From NCBI RefSeq assembly GCF_000427885.1, contig NZ_ATYW01000016.1, positions 124,135 to 188,134 of the forward strand: a stretch of DNA of 64,000 nucleotides, given 5' to 3'. Made by a program: the position numbers and the translations under genes. The notes beneath the pieces are model-generated. The model searched no databases and was not told the origin of the DNA. It saw only the letters and a program-made list of their open reading frames with translations. Source of the DNA: Glycomyces tenuis DSM 44171 (GTDB lineage: Bacteria; Actinomycetota; Actinomycetes; Mycobacteriales; Micromonosporaceae). Shown here one piece after another: positions 53,690-63,132 of the stretch. The number at the start of each line of letters is the position of its first letter. Within the stretch, counting starts at the first letter, position 1.

Positions 53690-54498
53690 CGTTCCTCCCC
53701 CGTGGCGACCTCGCGGCCCCGTGAGACCCAGTCGCTCCATGAGCCGATGTACACCGGCGGCGTCGGCAGTCCGGCGGCCGTGAACGCCAGCGCGGCGCGG
53801 GCCGCGCCGACCCCCGAGCCGCAGTAGAACGCCGCCTCTCGATGGCCTTCGTACCGCCCCCGCAGCGCCTCGGTGTCGGCCAGGCCGCTGCCGTCGGGAG
53901 CGTTGTCGTCGCTCAGCGGCAGGTTGACCGCGCCGGGGATGTGGCCGGCGACGGGGTCCACGGGTTCATTCTCGCCGCGGTAGCGCTCGGGGGTCCGCAC
54001 ATCGACCAATTCGTTCCGCTCGGCCCAGGCCGCGGCGGCCTCGGCGTCGAGGACGGGCAGGGCGCCGGGGCGGACGGTGATGTCGCCGCTCTCGGGCTCG
54101 GGATCGGTGTAGGCCAGCGGGTAGCCGGCCCCGATCCAGGCGTCGATGCCGCCGTCGAGGACGCGGACGTCCTCGTGGCCTGCCCAGCGCAGCGTCCACC
54201 AGGTGCGGGCGGCGGCCATGCCGTCGCCGTCGTCGTACACCACGACGGTGGAGTCCTCGCTCACGCCCGCCGCCCGCAGCACCGCTTGGAGGGCGTCGGG
54301 GTCGGGCAGTGGATGGCGTCCGCCGGTCTCGCGCACGGGCCCGCAGATGTCGCGATCGAAGTCGATCCAGACAGCGTACGGCAGATGGCCTTCGCGGTAG
54401 TCCGATTCCCGGCTCGGCCCTCCGAGCGTCCAGCGGACGTCGAGCACGACCGGTTCGGCGAGTCCGGCGGCCTCGTCGGCGCCGATTAGTGGCCTCAT
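53686..54498 (-). CDS. sseA: Rhodanese-type sulfurtransferase (SseA-like)
   Basis: A 270-residue two-domain rhodanese. The N-terminal domain is non-catalytic (VVLDVRWTLGGPSRESDYREGHLPYAVWIDFD). The C-terminal domain has VDVRTPERYRGENEPVDPVAGHIPGAVNLP and the active-site loop FYCGSGVGAARAAL with the persulfide cysteine. The CGSGV loop is that of 3-mercaptopyruvate sulfurtransferases rather than thiosulfate enzymes (CRKGV); the usual Thr after CGSGV is Gly here. The ATG at 54498 starts MRPLIGADE. It is followed by the overlapping lipoprotein gene. Confidence 0.93.
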   Translation of the reverse strand: MRPLIGADEAAGLAEPVVLDVRWTLGGPSRESDYREGHLPYAVWIDFDRDICGPVRETGGRHPLPDPDALQAVLRAAGVSEDSTVVVYDDGDGMAAARTWWTLRWAGHEDVRVLDGGIDAWIGAGYPLAYTDPEPESGDITVRPGALPVLDAEAAAAWAERNELVDVRTPERYRGENEPVDPVAGHIPGAVNLPLSDDNAPDGSGLADTEALRGRYEGHREAAFYCGSGVGAARAALAFTAAGLPTPPVYIGSWSDWVSRGREVATGEER

Positions 54499-54508
54499 AA
54501 TCCACAGA

Positions 54509-54949
54509 TTATCGGAGGTGCGCATTGGGTCTTTCGGCCGCTTCGGCGAATTCGGGCATCGCCCGCACTCGGACGCCGGCCTCGCGCAGGACGGCGATGC
54601 CGCTGGGAGCCTGGACGAAACGCTCGGGTTCGGCGATCGCGTAGACGACGCGGGCGATCTTCGCCTCGGCGAGCAGCCGCGCGCACGGGAGGGGCCGGGA
54701 GGCCCGCAGCCCGCACGGCTCCATCGTCGAGTAGACGGTGGCGCCCTCGACCGGGCCGTCGGCGCGGCGCAGGGCGACCTCCTCGGCGTGGTCGCTCGGG
54801 TCCTCGGCGCGCGAGTAGCCCTCGCCGACGGCCCGGCCGTCGACCACGATCACCGCGCCCACGCTGAACGCGGTCCGCGAGGGCGGGCACCGCTCGGCCA
54901 GGGCGACCGCGCGGGCCATCCAGCGGGCGTCTGCTTCGGATTCGGGCAC
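54509..54949 (-). CDS. Zinc-dependent pyrimidine deaminase (RibD deaminase-like)
   Basis: A 146-residue cytidine deaminase-fold protein. Zinc ligands and catalytic Glu are in DHAEEVAL (HAE) and in MEPCGLRASRPLPC, the PCxxRxSRPxPC loop similar to the RibD deaminase domain. It lacks the reductase domain of bifunctional RibD, and no other riboflavin gene is nearby, so its substrate is uncertain (diaminopyrimidine phosphate or another base). The GTG at 54949 follows TATGTT by 6 nt on the minus strand, suggesting a leaderless transcript. It lies 10 bp upstream of sseA and probably shares its transcript. Confidence 0.85.
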   Translation of the reverse strand: MPESEADARWMARAVALAERCPPSRTAFSVGAVIVVDGRAVGEGYSRAEDPSDHAEEVALRRADGPVEGATVYSTMEPCGLRASRPLPCARLLAEAKIARVVYAIAEPERFVQAPSGIAVLREAGVRVRAMPEFAEAAERPNAHLR

Positions 54950-55076
54950 GGTGCCAACATACAGCGGACCAAGGCACATGACGGCCGTCACGCCGCGTTG
55001 CCGCGTGCCGATACCATGATGTCGACCCCCCGAACCTTGCACTCTCGCGACGCCCGCGGAGTCGCGAATCTGAGAG

Positions 55077-56468
55077 GTGAACTTGACCGTCCAGTCTCCT
55101 CCCGCCCCACCGCGGCAGCAGCCGGCACCGGGCGGCGTGACCTCGCCGGTGCCCGGGCCCGAAGGCGTCGCCGAGCGCGGGCGGCAGCGGGTCTCGCGTC
55201 TGACCACGTCGCTGCGGCAGACCCCCGGGCAGCTCCGAGGGATCCTCGCGGTCCTCGTCGTCCTGACGCTCGGCGCGGGCGTCACCGCCATGGTCTCGAT
55301 CCTCGGCAAGAACGCCGTCATCGAAGAGACCACGAGCCAGTCGGGCCGCCTGTCGGTGGCCGCGCTCGACCTGTACCAGGCGCTGTCGCAGGCCGACGCG
55401 ACGGCCGCGAGCTCCTACCTGACACCGGGGGCGGCCTCGGAAGAGGTCCGCGACGCCTACCGGGAGGCGCTGCGCGACGCGACGGTCGCGCTCACCACCG
55501 CCGCCGGCGAGGTCGAGACCTCGGCCGACGCCCAACTGGTGGCGAACCTGAACGCGCACCTGCCGGTCTACACCGGCCTGGTCGAGTCGGCCCGGACGTT
55601 CAACCGGCTCGGCGAGCCGGTCGGCGCCACCTACCAGCACCAGGCGTCGACGCTCATGCGCAGCGAGATGCTGCCCGACGCCGACGCGCTCCAGCACAAC
55701 GCGATCGACCAGCTGGGCGAGGCGAGGGAATCGGCGGCCTCGTTCCCGTGGATCCCCGCCGTCCTGGCCGCGCTGGCGCTCGGCGTCCTGGTCTGGGCGC
55801 AGCTGTGGCTGACCCGCAGGACCAACCGCGTGTTCAACCTCGGCCTGGTGGGCGCGACGGTGGCGATGGTCGGCATGGTCGGCTGGCTGGTGTTGGTGTC
55901 GCTGGCCTCGGCGAGCCACACCGACCGCTCGCACGAGGAGGGCGCCGACCCGCTGGCGCTCCTGGCCGAGGCGCACATCGCCGCGCAGCAGGCCCGCGCC
56001 GAGGAGTCGCTGGTGCTCATCGCCCGCGGCGAGGACAGCAAGGCGGAGGAGCGCTACACCGCCCAGATGGAGCTGCTGACGGGCGAGGACGGCCTGCTCG
56101 CGCAGCTCAACGAGGCCTACGGGGACGACCCCGAGCTCGCCGACTCGCTCGCTGCGGCCCAGGAGTCGGCCGGGACGTGGAGCGCCGGGCACGACGAGGT
56201 CATCAAGCTCGCCAGGGCCGGCGAGTACAGCGCGGCCGTGGAGATGGCCGTCGGGGACTCCGAGGAGAGCCTGGCGACGTCGTTCGACGCGCTCAACGAG
56301 CAGCTCACCGCGGCGACCGAGGTCAGCGCCGACCGCTTCGTCGACGCGACCGGCGACGCCAGCCGCTCCCTGTCGGGCGCGGCCGCCGGACTGGCGACCC
56401 TGTGCCTGCTGGCGCTGGTGAGCGCCGCGATCGGCATCCAGATGCGAGTGGCGGAGTATCACGCATGA
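55077..56468 (+). CDS. glnX: GlnX-like membrane sensor protein of the pknG operon
   Basis: A 463-residue membrane protein. A Pro-rich cytoplasmic N-terminus precedes four hydrophobic segments (ILAVLVVLTLGAGVTAMVSIL, FPWIPAVLAALALGVLVWA, LGLVGATVAMVGMVGWLVLV, and a C-terminal LAALCLLALVSAAIGIQM-like helix). Between them are two helical extracytoplasmic regions rich in Ala/Glu, resembling four-helix-bundle ligand sensors. In mycobacteria GlnX relays ligand binding by GlnH to the kinase PknG. Order glnX-glnH-pknG is the same here. The start is GTG 55077 or TTG 55083, which has the better-placed GAGAGGTG. It overlaps glnH in ATGA. Confidence 0.88.
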   Translation: MNLTVQSPPAPPRQQPAPGGVTSPVPGPEGVAERGRQRVSRLTTSLRQTPGQLRGILAVLVVLTLGAGVTAMVSILGKNAVIEETTSQSGRLSVAALDLYQALSQADATAASSYLTPGAASEEVRDAYREALRDATVALTTAAGEVETSADAQLVANLNAHLPVYTGLVESARTFNRLGEPVGATYQHQASTLMRSEMLPDADALQHNAIDQLGEARESAASFPWIPAVLAALALGVLVWAQLWLTRRTNRVFNLGLVGATVAMVGMVGWLVLVSLASASHTDRSHEEGADPLALLAEAHIAAQQARAEESLVLIARGEDSKAEERYTAQMELLTGEDGLLAQLNEAYGDDPELADSLAAAQESAGTWSAGHDEVIKLARAGEYSAAVEMAVGDSEESLATSFDALNEQLTAATEVSADRFVDATGDASRSLSGAAAGLATLCLLALVSAAIGIQMRVAEYHA

Positions 56469-57454
56469 TTGAGCACAGGTCAACGGTTTCACGAGACGCG
56501 CCGAAACGGCGGCTCCGGTGGGCGGCCGCGCTCACCGCCGGTCTGTTCGCCGCGGCGGCCTGCTCGGGCCCGGTCTCGGTGGAGCCCCCGCAGGTGGACG
56601 TGCCGACACCGCTGCCCGAGGGCATCGACTTCGACCCCGACATCAGCACCGACCCGGCCGACGAGAGCTGCGACCCGCTCGCCTCGTACTCCCCCGGCTC
56701 GGTCACCGCCGAGCAGGCGCGGGATACCCTGGGCGACCAGGAGCTCCTCGTCGTCGGCATCAGCCAGTCGACGAACCTCATGGGCTACCGCGACCCGTCG
56801 ACCGGCCAGCCCACCGGCTTCGACGTCGACATCGCCAAGGCGATCGCCGGCCACCTGATGGGCGACGAGGCGAAGGTCAAATGGGTGCCGATGACCTCGG
56901 GCGAACGCGAGGAGGCGGTGAACTCCGGCACCGTCGACATGGTGGTGCGCACCATGACGATGAACTGCGAGCGCTGGGGCAACGTCGAGTTCTCCAGCGA
57001 GTACTACCACGGCGGGCAGCGGCTGCTCGTCCCCACCGACTCGGGGATCGCCGGCCTGGCCGACCTGACGGCCGACCACCGGGTGTGCACCGGCGCCGGC
57101 TCGACCTCGCCGAAGAACATCGCCGAGCAGTCCGAGGCGCAGCCGGTCACCGTACCGGACTTCAACGACTGCCTCGTGCTGCTCCAGCAGGGCACCGTCG
57201 ACGCGATCACCACCGACGACTGCATCCTGGCGGGCATGGCCATCCAAGACCCGACGCTCGAAGTCGTCGGCGAGGCGTTCTCCGAGGAGCCCTACGGCAT
57301 CGCCTTCGCCAAGGGCAACACCGACCTGGCCCGCTACGTCAACGGCGTCCTGGAGACCATGCGCTCCGACGGCACCTGGCAGTCCATCTACGACACGTGG
57401 CTCGCCGAGCACCTCGGCGACGCCACGGCCCCCGCCCCGGTATACCAGGATTGA
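56465..57454 (+). CDS. glnH: GlnH-like amino acid-binding lipoprotein
   Basis: A 329-residue periplasmic-type binding lipoprotein. The signal sequence ends in a lipobox (LFAAAACSG). After a Pro-rich linker the SBP type 3 domain begins: LLVVGISQSTNLMGYRDPSTGQPTGFDVDIAKAIAGHL, then MVVRTMTMNCERWGNVEFSSEYYHGGQRLLV. In mycobacteria this protein binds Asp and Glu and signals through GlnX to PknG; no ABC permease genes are present here, which supports a sensing rather than uptake role. Translation is coupled to glnX and pknG follows after 10 bp. Confidence 0.92.
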   Translation: MIEHRSTVSRDAPKRRLRWAAALTAGLFAAAACSGPVSVEPPQVDVPTPLPEGIDFDPDISTDPADESCDPLASYSPGSVTAEQARDTLGDQELLVVGISQSTNLMGYRDPSTGQPTGFDVDIAKAIAGHLMGDEAKVKWVPMTSGEREEAVNSGTVDMVVRTMTMNCERWGNVEFSSEYYHGGQRLLVPTDSGIAGLADLTADHRVCTGAGSTSPKNIAEQSEAQPVTVPDFNDCLVLLQQGTVDAITTDDCILAGMAIQDPTLEVVGEAFSEEPYGIAFAKGNTDLARYVNGVLETMRSDGTWQSIYDTWLAEHLGDATAPAPVYQD

Positions 57455-57464
57455 GGTCAGCGCG

Positions 57465-59831
57465 ATGAGCGACGAGCGGCCCGAACACACCCAGCGCTAC
57501 ACCCCGAGCGTCCGCCAAGTCCAGCAGGCCCAGACCGAGGACGAGTCCGACTCCGACACGCTGCGGGTGCGCAAACGCCTGAGCACGCCTCCGGCGGTGC
57601 CCGCCGCGCCCGGCTTCGCCCCGCAGCAGACCTCGGGCGCCCCGGTCGGCGCGCCGATCTCGGCCCAGCCGGTCTCGCACGTCGTCTCCCCCTCGCAGGC
57701 GCCGCCGTCGCCGCCGCCCGCGCCCTACCGGGCCCCCGCGGCGCCGCTGCCGCAGCCGATCACCGGGCCGGTGACGCGCTCGTCGACGACCAGCTCCCGC
57801 CAGCGGGGCGGCCTGTCCGACATGCCGCCGGTGCCGCCGCGCGACCCGTCCGAAGCGGTCCTGGCCGACCCGAAGGTCCCCGAGTCGAAGCGCTTCTGCG
57901 GCTCGTGCGGGAAACCGGTGGGCCGCCCGCAGGCCGGCCGCGGCGGCCGCGTCGACGGCTTCTGCCCGTACTGCCGGGCCCGCTACTGGTTCACGCCCTC
58001 GCTCCAGCCCGGCGACCTCCTCTCGGAGCGCTACGAGATCCTCGGCGCGATCGCCCACGGCGGCCTCGGCTGGATCTACCTGGCCAACGACAAGAACTTC
58101 GCCGACGACCTCACCGAGCGGTGGCTGGTCATCAAGGGCCTGATCAACACCACCGACGAGGACGCCATCGAGGCGGCCATCAACGAGCGCCGCTTCCTGG
58201 TCGGCATCGACCACCCGAACGTGGTCGACATCCACGACTTCGTCACCGCCGCCGACCCGCGCTCGGGCCAGCTCCAGTCCTACATCGTCATGGAGTACAT
58301 CGCCGGCAAGTCGCTGCGCGACATCCGCGACGCGGTGGACCCGGACGGGGAGCGCAGCCCGCTGCCGCTGGAGCAGGTCCTCACCTACACCTCCGAGCTG
58401 CTCCCGGCGTTCTCCTACCTCCACGACCGGGGCCTGCTGTTCTGCGACTTCAAGCCCGACAACGTCATCCACGTCGAGACCTGGCTCAAGCTCATCGACC
58501 TGGGCGCGGTGCGCCGTGTCGACGACGAGGAGTCGGCGATCTACGGCACGCCCGGCTACTCGGTGCCCAACGACGAGATCCTCTCGGTGGGCCCGTCGGT
58601 CACCTCGGACCTGTACACCATCGGCCGGTCCATGGCCGTGCTCGCCTTGAAGTTCAAGGGCTTCACCGGGGAGTACCGCGACTCGTTCCCGCCGGCCTCC
58701 GAGACGCCGCTGTTCCAGGAGTTCGGCTCCTTCCACCGGCTGCTGCTGCGCTCGTGCCACGCCGACCCGCGCTCGCGCTTCCAGGACGCCGACGAGATGC
58801 GCACGCAGGTGCGGGGCGTCCTCCACGAGGTTCAGTCGATCCAGCGCGGCGAGCCGAAGTTCGAGCCGTCGACGCTGTTCAGCCCCGAGCAGTCGGTGTT
58901 CGGCGAACCCGACGTCGAGTACGACGTCGCGGCGATCGGCGACCCATTCGACGTCGCGCACGCCCTGCCGACGACCATGGTCGACCTGGCCGACCCATGC
59001 GCCTCGTTCCTGGCAAGCCTGACCGCGACCGACGCGCACGGCATCCTCACCGAGCTGGCCTCCGCGCCCTCCCAGAGCCCGGAGGTGCAGCTGCGGCGCG
59101 TGCGGACCCTCGTCAACGCCGGCGAGCTGCACATGGCGAACTCCACGCTCGACCAGTTCGCGGCCCAGGAGGGCAACACCTGGCAGGTGACGTGGATGCG
59201 GGGCCTGATCTCGCTCCTGGCCGGCGACTTCCACACCGCCGCGGCGCACTTCGACGCCGTCTACTCGCACCTGCCCGGCGAGCTCGCGCCGCGCCTGGCG
59301 CTGGCCGCCTGCGCCGAACTGGCCGGGCGAGGCGACCTGGCGCTGCCGCACTACACGCGGATCTGGGCGTGCGACCACCGCTTCGTCTCGGCCGCGTACG
59401 GCCGGGCGCGCCTGCTCGACCTCGACGGCCACTCCACTGAGGCGATCACCACACTCCACCAGGTGCCGAAGACCTCGTCCCAGTACGGGATCGCGCAGAC
59501 CGCGGCCATCCAGACGTCCCTGCACAGCCGCACCACGCCGCCGTCGCTGATGGACCTGCACCACATGGCCGGGCGGCTCGAGGAGCTCAAGCTCGAGCCC
59601 AGGCGCCGCCACCTGGTGTCGACGAGGATCCTGCACGCGGCGATCGACCTGGTGTCGCGGACCGGGCCGGCGGCCGAGCCGCTGGTCTTCGGCGCCGTGC
59701 CCGAAGAGCGCGAACTGCGTCTGGCGCTCGAGGCGGCCTACCGTAAGCTCGCCCACACCTGCACGAGCCGCGAGGACCAGGTCTACTACTTCGACCAGGC
59801 CAACCGACACCGCCCCCGCACGATGCTGTAG
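57465..59831 (+). CDS. pknG: Serine/threonine protein kinase PknG
   Basis: A 788-residue soluble kinase that controls central carbon and nitrogen metabolism by phosphorylating GarA/OdhI in relatives. The N-terminal 140 residues are disordered and Pro-rich. A rubredoxin-like domain follows (RFCGSCGKPVG near 144, FCPYC near 166). The kinase domain has a glycine loop IAHGGLGWIYLA, Lys in WLVIKGL (about 222), and PknG-type unusual loops: CDFKPDN instead of HRDLKPEN and IDLGAVRR instead of DFG. TPR repeats occupy residues 460-788. The GarA gene is not in the window. It is followed 14 bp later by a PP2C phosphatase gene. Confidence 0.96.
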   Translation: MSDERPEHTQRYTPSVRQVQQAQTEDESDSDTLRVRKRLSTPPAVPAAPGFAPQQTSGAPVGAPISAQPVSHVVSPSQAPPSPPPAPYRAPAAPLPQPITGPVTRSSTTSSRQRGGLSDMPPVPPRDPSEAVLADPKVPESKRFCGSCGKPVGRPQAGRGGRVDGFCPYCRARYWFTPSLQPGDLLSERYEILGAIAHGGLGWIYLANDKNFADDLTERWLVIKGLINTTDEDAIEAAINERRFLVGIDHPNVVDIHDFVTAADPRSGQLQSYIVMEYIAGKSLRDIRDAVDPDGERSPLPLEQVLTYTSELLPAFSYLHDRGLLFCDFKPDNVIHVETWLKLIDLGAVRRVDDEESAIYGTPGYSVPNDEILSVGPSVTSDLYTIGRSMAVLALKFKGFTGEYRDSFPPASETPLFQEFGSFHRLLLRSCHADPRSRFQDADEMRTQVRGVLHEVQSIQRGEPKFEPSTLFSPEQSVFGEPDVEYDVAAIGDPFDVAHALPTTMVDLADPCASFLASLTATDAHGILTELASAPSQSPEVQLRRVRTLVNAGELHMANSTLDQFAAQEGNTWQVTWMRGLISLLAGDFHTAAAHFDAVYSHLPGELAPRLALAACAELAGRGDLALPHYTRIWACDHRFVSAAYGRARLLDLDGHSTEAITTLHQVPKTSSQYGIAQTAAIQTSLHSRTTPPSLMDLHHMAGRLEELKLEPRRRHLVSTRILHAAIDLVSRTGPAAEPLVFGAVPEERELRLALEAAYRKLAHTCTSREDQVYYFDQANRHRPRTML

Positions 59832-59845
59832 CGAAGGAGCACCGA

Positions 59846-60916
59846 ATGTCGTCCTCACCGACAGCCACGCAAGGCCCCGCGAAGCACTGCACCGCCTGCG
59901 GTCTCGCCGCCGATGTCGGCCGCTACTGCGAGGCGTGCGGCGGCGACCTGGCCGAGCACGAGCGCCCCGCCGAGACGGCCGCGTGGCTGTCCTCGGCCGC
60001 CACCGAGGACAACCCCGACCACCCCGGCGGCTCCGACGACCACGCCTCGTTCACCCTGCCGGGGATCGGCGCGGCGACCGACGTGGGCAAGCGGCACCAC
60101 TACAACCAGGACTCCCTGGCGATCGGCTGCGCCGAGGACGGCCGCAAGATCGCGGTCGTGTGCGACGGCGTCTCGGGCGCCTCGGACTCGGAGCGGGCCT
60201 CGCTGGCGGGCGTGGAGGCGGCGGTGACCGAGATCCGGGCGGCCCTGGGCGAGGGGCTCAGCGCGGAGGACGCCTCCAGGCGCGGCGTCAACGCGGCCCA
60301 CTCGGCGGTGGCCGCGGTCGGCAAGCAGTACCCGAACTCGCCGCCGTCCTCGACGTACGTCTCCGCGGTCGTCGAGGGGAACCAGGTCATCCTGTGCTGG
60401 GTCGGTGACTCTCGCGCGTACTGGGCCGGTGAGAAGGAAGCGAGATGCCTCACCGTCGACGACACGATCCACGCCAGGCTCGAGTACCAGGGTGTGGACC
60501 CTTCGGACGACCGGTACAAGAATCCGTACGCGAAAGCGCTGCTGGCCTGGCTGGGAGCCGACGCGCCGACGCTGAATCCGAACCTCCTCCGGGTGGACCT
60601 GGGGGGCGGACATGTCGTAGTGTGCAGTGACGGTCTGTCACGCTATTTCAATGACGATGCGGACCTGTTGCCACTGCCGGAGGGCAGTGTTGGCGATAAG
60701 GCTGTAGCGTTGACACGACAAGCGCTCGCTCACGGCGGGCACGACAACATCAGTGTCGCGGTGGTGGAACTCGAATCCCCCGGTTCGGGCAAGGTCGACG
60801 AGCATGCGCAGGAACATGCCGATCCGGACCTCGAGCGGGAGGGCGACTCCACCTCATTGCTCGGTGTCGCCAGTGAGGCCGAGTACACGGAATTGCTTGG
60901 AGGGGGACGACCTTGA
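59846..60916 (+). CDS. Zinc-ribbon PP2C-family protein phosphatase
   Basis: A 356-residue Mn/Mg-dependent Ser/Thr phosphatase. It has an N-terminal zinc ribbon ([21 protein letters not shown], residues 14-34), then the PP2C core: [50 protein letters not shown] and [14 protein letters not shown], covering the metal-binding aspartates. It should reverse phosphorylation by PknG or other kinases. The GTG/ATG start at 59846 has AAGGAG upstream. Its end overlaps the FHA gene in TTGA, so kinase, phosphatase and phospho-reader form one unit. Confidence 0.94.
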   Translation: MSSSPTATQGPAKHCTACGLAADVGRYCEACGGDLAEHERPAETAAWLSSAATEDNPDHPGGSDDHASFTLPGIGAATDVGKRHHYNQDSLAIGCAEDGRKIAVVCDGVSGASDSERASLAGVEAAVTEIRAALGEGLSAEDASRRGVNAAHSAVAAVGKQYPNSPPSSTYVSAVVEGNQVILCWVGDSRAYWAGEKEARCLTVDDTIHARLEYQGVDPSDDRYKNPYAKALLAWLGADAPTLNPNLLRVDLGGGHVVVCSDGLSRYFNDDADLLPLPEGSVGDKAVALTRQALAHGGHDNISVAVVELESPGSGKVDEHAQEHADPDLEREGDSTSLLGVASEAEYTELLGGGRP

Positions 60917-62175
60917 CCTACCAGCCGACCTACCCCGGCGGCGGTGCCCCACAGCCGGGCGGATATCAGTGTGCCTGCGGGGCGTTCCCTCAGGCCCAGT
61001 TCTGCGAGCAGTGCGGTACGCCGAACCCGGCGTGGCAGCAAGGCCAAGCTCCCCAGTCACCGGCCGCGTTCGGGCAGGGCTACCCGCCGAACGACCCGTA
61101 CGGCCAGCCTCAGCAGCAGGACCCGTACGGCCAGCAACCGGGATACGGCCAGCAGGACCCGTATGGGCAGCCGCAACAGCAGGACCCCTACGGCCAGCAG
61201 CCCGGCTACGGGCAGCAAGACCCCTACGGGCAGCCGCAACAGCAGGACCCCTACGGCCAGCAGCCCGGCTACGGGCAGCAAGACCCCTACGGGCAGCCGC
61301 AACAGCAGGACCCCTACGGGCAGCCCCCCCAGCAGCAGGACCCGTACGGCCAGCAGCCGGGATACGGCCAGCAGGACCCCTATGGGCAGCCGCAACAGCA
61401 GGACCCCTACGGCCAGCAGCCCGGCTACGGGCAACAAGACCCCTACGGGCAGCCGCAACAGGACCCGTACGGGCAGCCGCAGCAGCAGGACCCGTACGGC
61501 CAGCAGCCGGGATACGGGCAACAGGACCCCTATGGGCAGCCGCAACAGCAGGACCCGTACGCGCAGCAGTACGGCGGCGCTCCGGCCTCGGCTCCGCCGG
61601 CGCCCACGTCGGCGCCTCCCGGGCCGCCTCCGGGGGTCCCGGCCGCGCCGTTCGGCGCCCCGACCTCCGCTCCCCCGGCCGCGTCGCAGACCGGCGGGTT
61701 CAGCGTCCCCGACTCGCAGCCGCACGACCTGGCGTCGAACTACGCGCCGCCCGGTCAGCAGGCCGCGACGGCGACGCGCTGGATCGTGGCCGTGACGGCC
61801 GACCAGGGCTACTTCAACAAGGTCGCCGCCTCGGACGGGGCCTCGCAGCTCCAGTATCCGTCGTTCGCCAAGCCGCGGCGCTTCCCGCTGGACAAGGGCG
61901 AGCTGTCGATCGGCCGCTACAGCGCCAAGCGCGGCGTCACGCCGGACATCGACCTGTCGGGCGACGTGGCCGACCCGGGCGTGAGCGCGCAGCACGCGAA
62001 GCTGTTCGCCAAGCCGGACGGCTCGTGGACGATCATGGACGTGGGCTCCTCGAACGGGACGTTCCTCAACGGCTCGGACGAGCCGCTGGCGCCGAACGTG
62101 GAGATCACGATCGGCGACGGCTCCTACCTCAACATCGGGGCCTGGACGCGCCTGACGATCCACTACGAGGGCTAG
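60913..62175 (+). CDS. Zinc-ribbon FHA-domain protein with DPYGQ tandem repeats
   Basis: A 420-residue protein that probably reads phosphothreonine marks of the adjacent kinase. A zinc ribbon lies at residues 19-35 ([16 protein letters not shown]). Residues 60-219 are 16 DPYGQ/DPYAQ units in a 21-residue higher-order repeat, very rich in Gln, Tyr, Gly and Pro. A Pro/Ala linker follows, then an FHA domain at about 328-420 ([28 protein letters not shown]). The start is TTG 60913, overlapping the PP2C stop, with GGAGGGGG upstream. The repeat resembles phase-separating low-complexity segments, which is inference. A terminator follows. Confidence 0.92.
   Translation: MTYQPTYPGGGAPQPGGYQCACGAFPQAQFCEQCGTPNPAWQQGQAPQSPAAFGQGYPPNDPYGQPQQQDPYGQQPGYGQQDPYGQPQQQDPYGQQPGYGQQDPYGQPQQQDPYGQQPGYGQQDPYGQPQQQDPYGQPPQQQDPYGQQPGYGQQDPYGQPQQQDPYGQQPGYGQQDPYGQPQQDPYGQPQQQDPYGQQPGYGQQDPYGQPQQQDPYAQQYGGAPASAPPAPTSAPPGPPPGVPAAPFGAPTSAPPAASQTGGFSVPDSQPHDLASNYAPPGQQAATATRWIVAVTADQGYFNKVAASDGASQLQYPSFAKPRRFPLDKGELSIGRYSAKRGVTPDIDLSGDVADPGVSAQHAKLFAKPDGSWTIMDVGSSNGTFLNGSDEPLAPNVEITIGDGSYLNIGAWTRLTIHYEG
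61093..61569 (+). repeat. 63-bp tandem repeat within the FHA gene
   Basis: About 6.5 copies of a 63-bp unit encoding [21 protein letters not shown]. Adjacent copies are nearly identical at the DNA level, and two carry shorter insertions (an extra [10 protein letters not shown] and DPYGQPQQ). The tract could change copy number by slippage or recombination. Confidence 0.85.
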
Positions 62176-62185
62176 ACGAGCGTAG

Positions 62186-62217
62186 AGCGGGGGCCGGACA
62201 TTCGTCCGGCCCCCGCT
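62186..62217. terminator. Perfect 14-bp bidirectional terminator
   Basis: AGCGGGGGCCGGAC and GTCCGGCCCCCGCT pair around ATTC, between the convergent FHA and alpha/beta hydrolase genes. Confidence 0.85.
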
Positions 62218-62221
62218 TCGT

Positions 62222-63115
62222 CTACTCCCCCGTGACGAAGGCGGTGACGCGCCGGTTGACCTCGGGGCTGACCAGGACCTTGCGGTGCCCGAGCCCGGTG
62301 GTGGGCATCAGTTCGGCGTTCGGCCAGGCGGCGGCGAGCTCCTCGGCGTGGCGGAAGGGGTTGGGCCGGTCGCCCTTGTCGTGGACGATGAGAGTGTCGG
62401 ATTCCACGGCCGGGTCCAGGAGTGTGATCTTCGAGATCTCGACTTCGGCGCGCCGCTCGGCCAGCGGGATGAGGCGCTCGATGATGCGCGGGCCGACCGG
62501 GACGATGGCGCCGAGGGTGTCGTTGAAGCCGGCGGTGCCGCCGACGAACGGGGCGATCATGGCCAGGCGGGTGCCGTCCAGGTCGAAGCCGGAGGCGCGC
62601 ATGGCGAGCACCGAGGTCAGGCATCCCATCGAATGCGCCACGATCGCGTGCGGGGCGCCGAATTTGTCCAGTGCGGCGCTCATCGCGCCGACCAGGTGCG
62701 GGCCGTTGGAGTACTCCGGGCCCCACGGGCCCGGTCCGGAGTTGCCGTGGCTGGGGGCGTCGAAGGCCACCACGCGCATGCCGTTGGACACCAGGCTCGC
62801 GGCGATGAAGTCGAGGTCGCCGGTGCACCCGCCCCAGCCGTGGACGAGGTAGACCAGGGGCCCTTCGCCCCAGTCGTAGCCCCACACCTCGCTGCCGAGG
62901 CAGTCGAGGGTGAAGACCTCGGCGCCGCCGGGGGCCTTGCCCCTGAGGCGCCGCGCCGGTCCGCCGGGGACCTTGAACCACAGCCGGCTCAGGACCTTCG
63001 CCGCCGGGCCGGGCGCGAAGCGCTCGGCGGCGGCGAAACCGGCGCGGACGTGCCACGGGGCACGAACGGTCGTGCTTTTCTTCTTCGAGCCGGGGCCCGG
63101 GGTCTGCTCTGCCAT
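62222..63115 (-). CDS. Alpha/beta hydrolase
   Basis: A 297-residue hydrolase of the alpha/beta fold. The oxyanion region is YLVHGWGGCTGD, the nucleophile elbow AHSMGCL (Ser about 165, GxSxG variant H-S-M-G), the acid lies after IVHDKGDRPNPF, and the catalytic His in GLGHRKVL. The basic N-terminus without a signal peptide suggests a cytoplasmic enzyme; the substrate is unknown. The ATG at 63115 has AGGAAGG 8 nt upstream. It is directly downstream of a TetR gene on the same strand, so it is likely the regulated target. Confidence 0.9.
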   Translation of the reverse strand: MAEQTPGPGSKKKSTTVRAPWHVRAGFAAAERFAPGPAAKVLSRLWFKVPGGPARRLRGKAPGGAEVFTLDCLGSEVWGYDWGEGPLVYLVHGWGGCTGDLDFIAASLVSNGMRVVAFDAPSHGNSGPGPWGPEYSNGPHLVGAMSAALDKFGAPHAIVAHSMGCLTSVLAMRASGFDLDGTRLAMIAPFVGGTAGFNDTLGAIVPVGPRIIERLIPLAERRAEVEISKITLLDPAVESDTLIVHDKGDRPNPFRHAEELAAAWPNAELMPTTGLGHRKVLVSPEVNRRVTAFVTGE

Positions 63116-63132
63116 GGACGCGACCTTCCTGG

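Noticed and set aside
61093-61569. CRISPR-like array
   Set aside because: Repeats are contiguous, in frame, and encode DPYGQ units; there are no unique spacers or cas genes.
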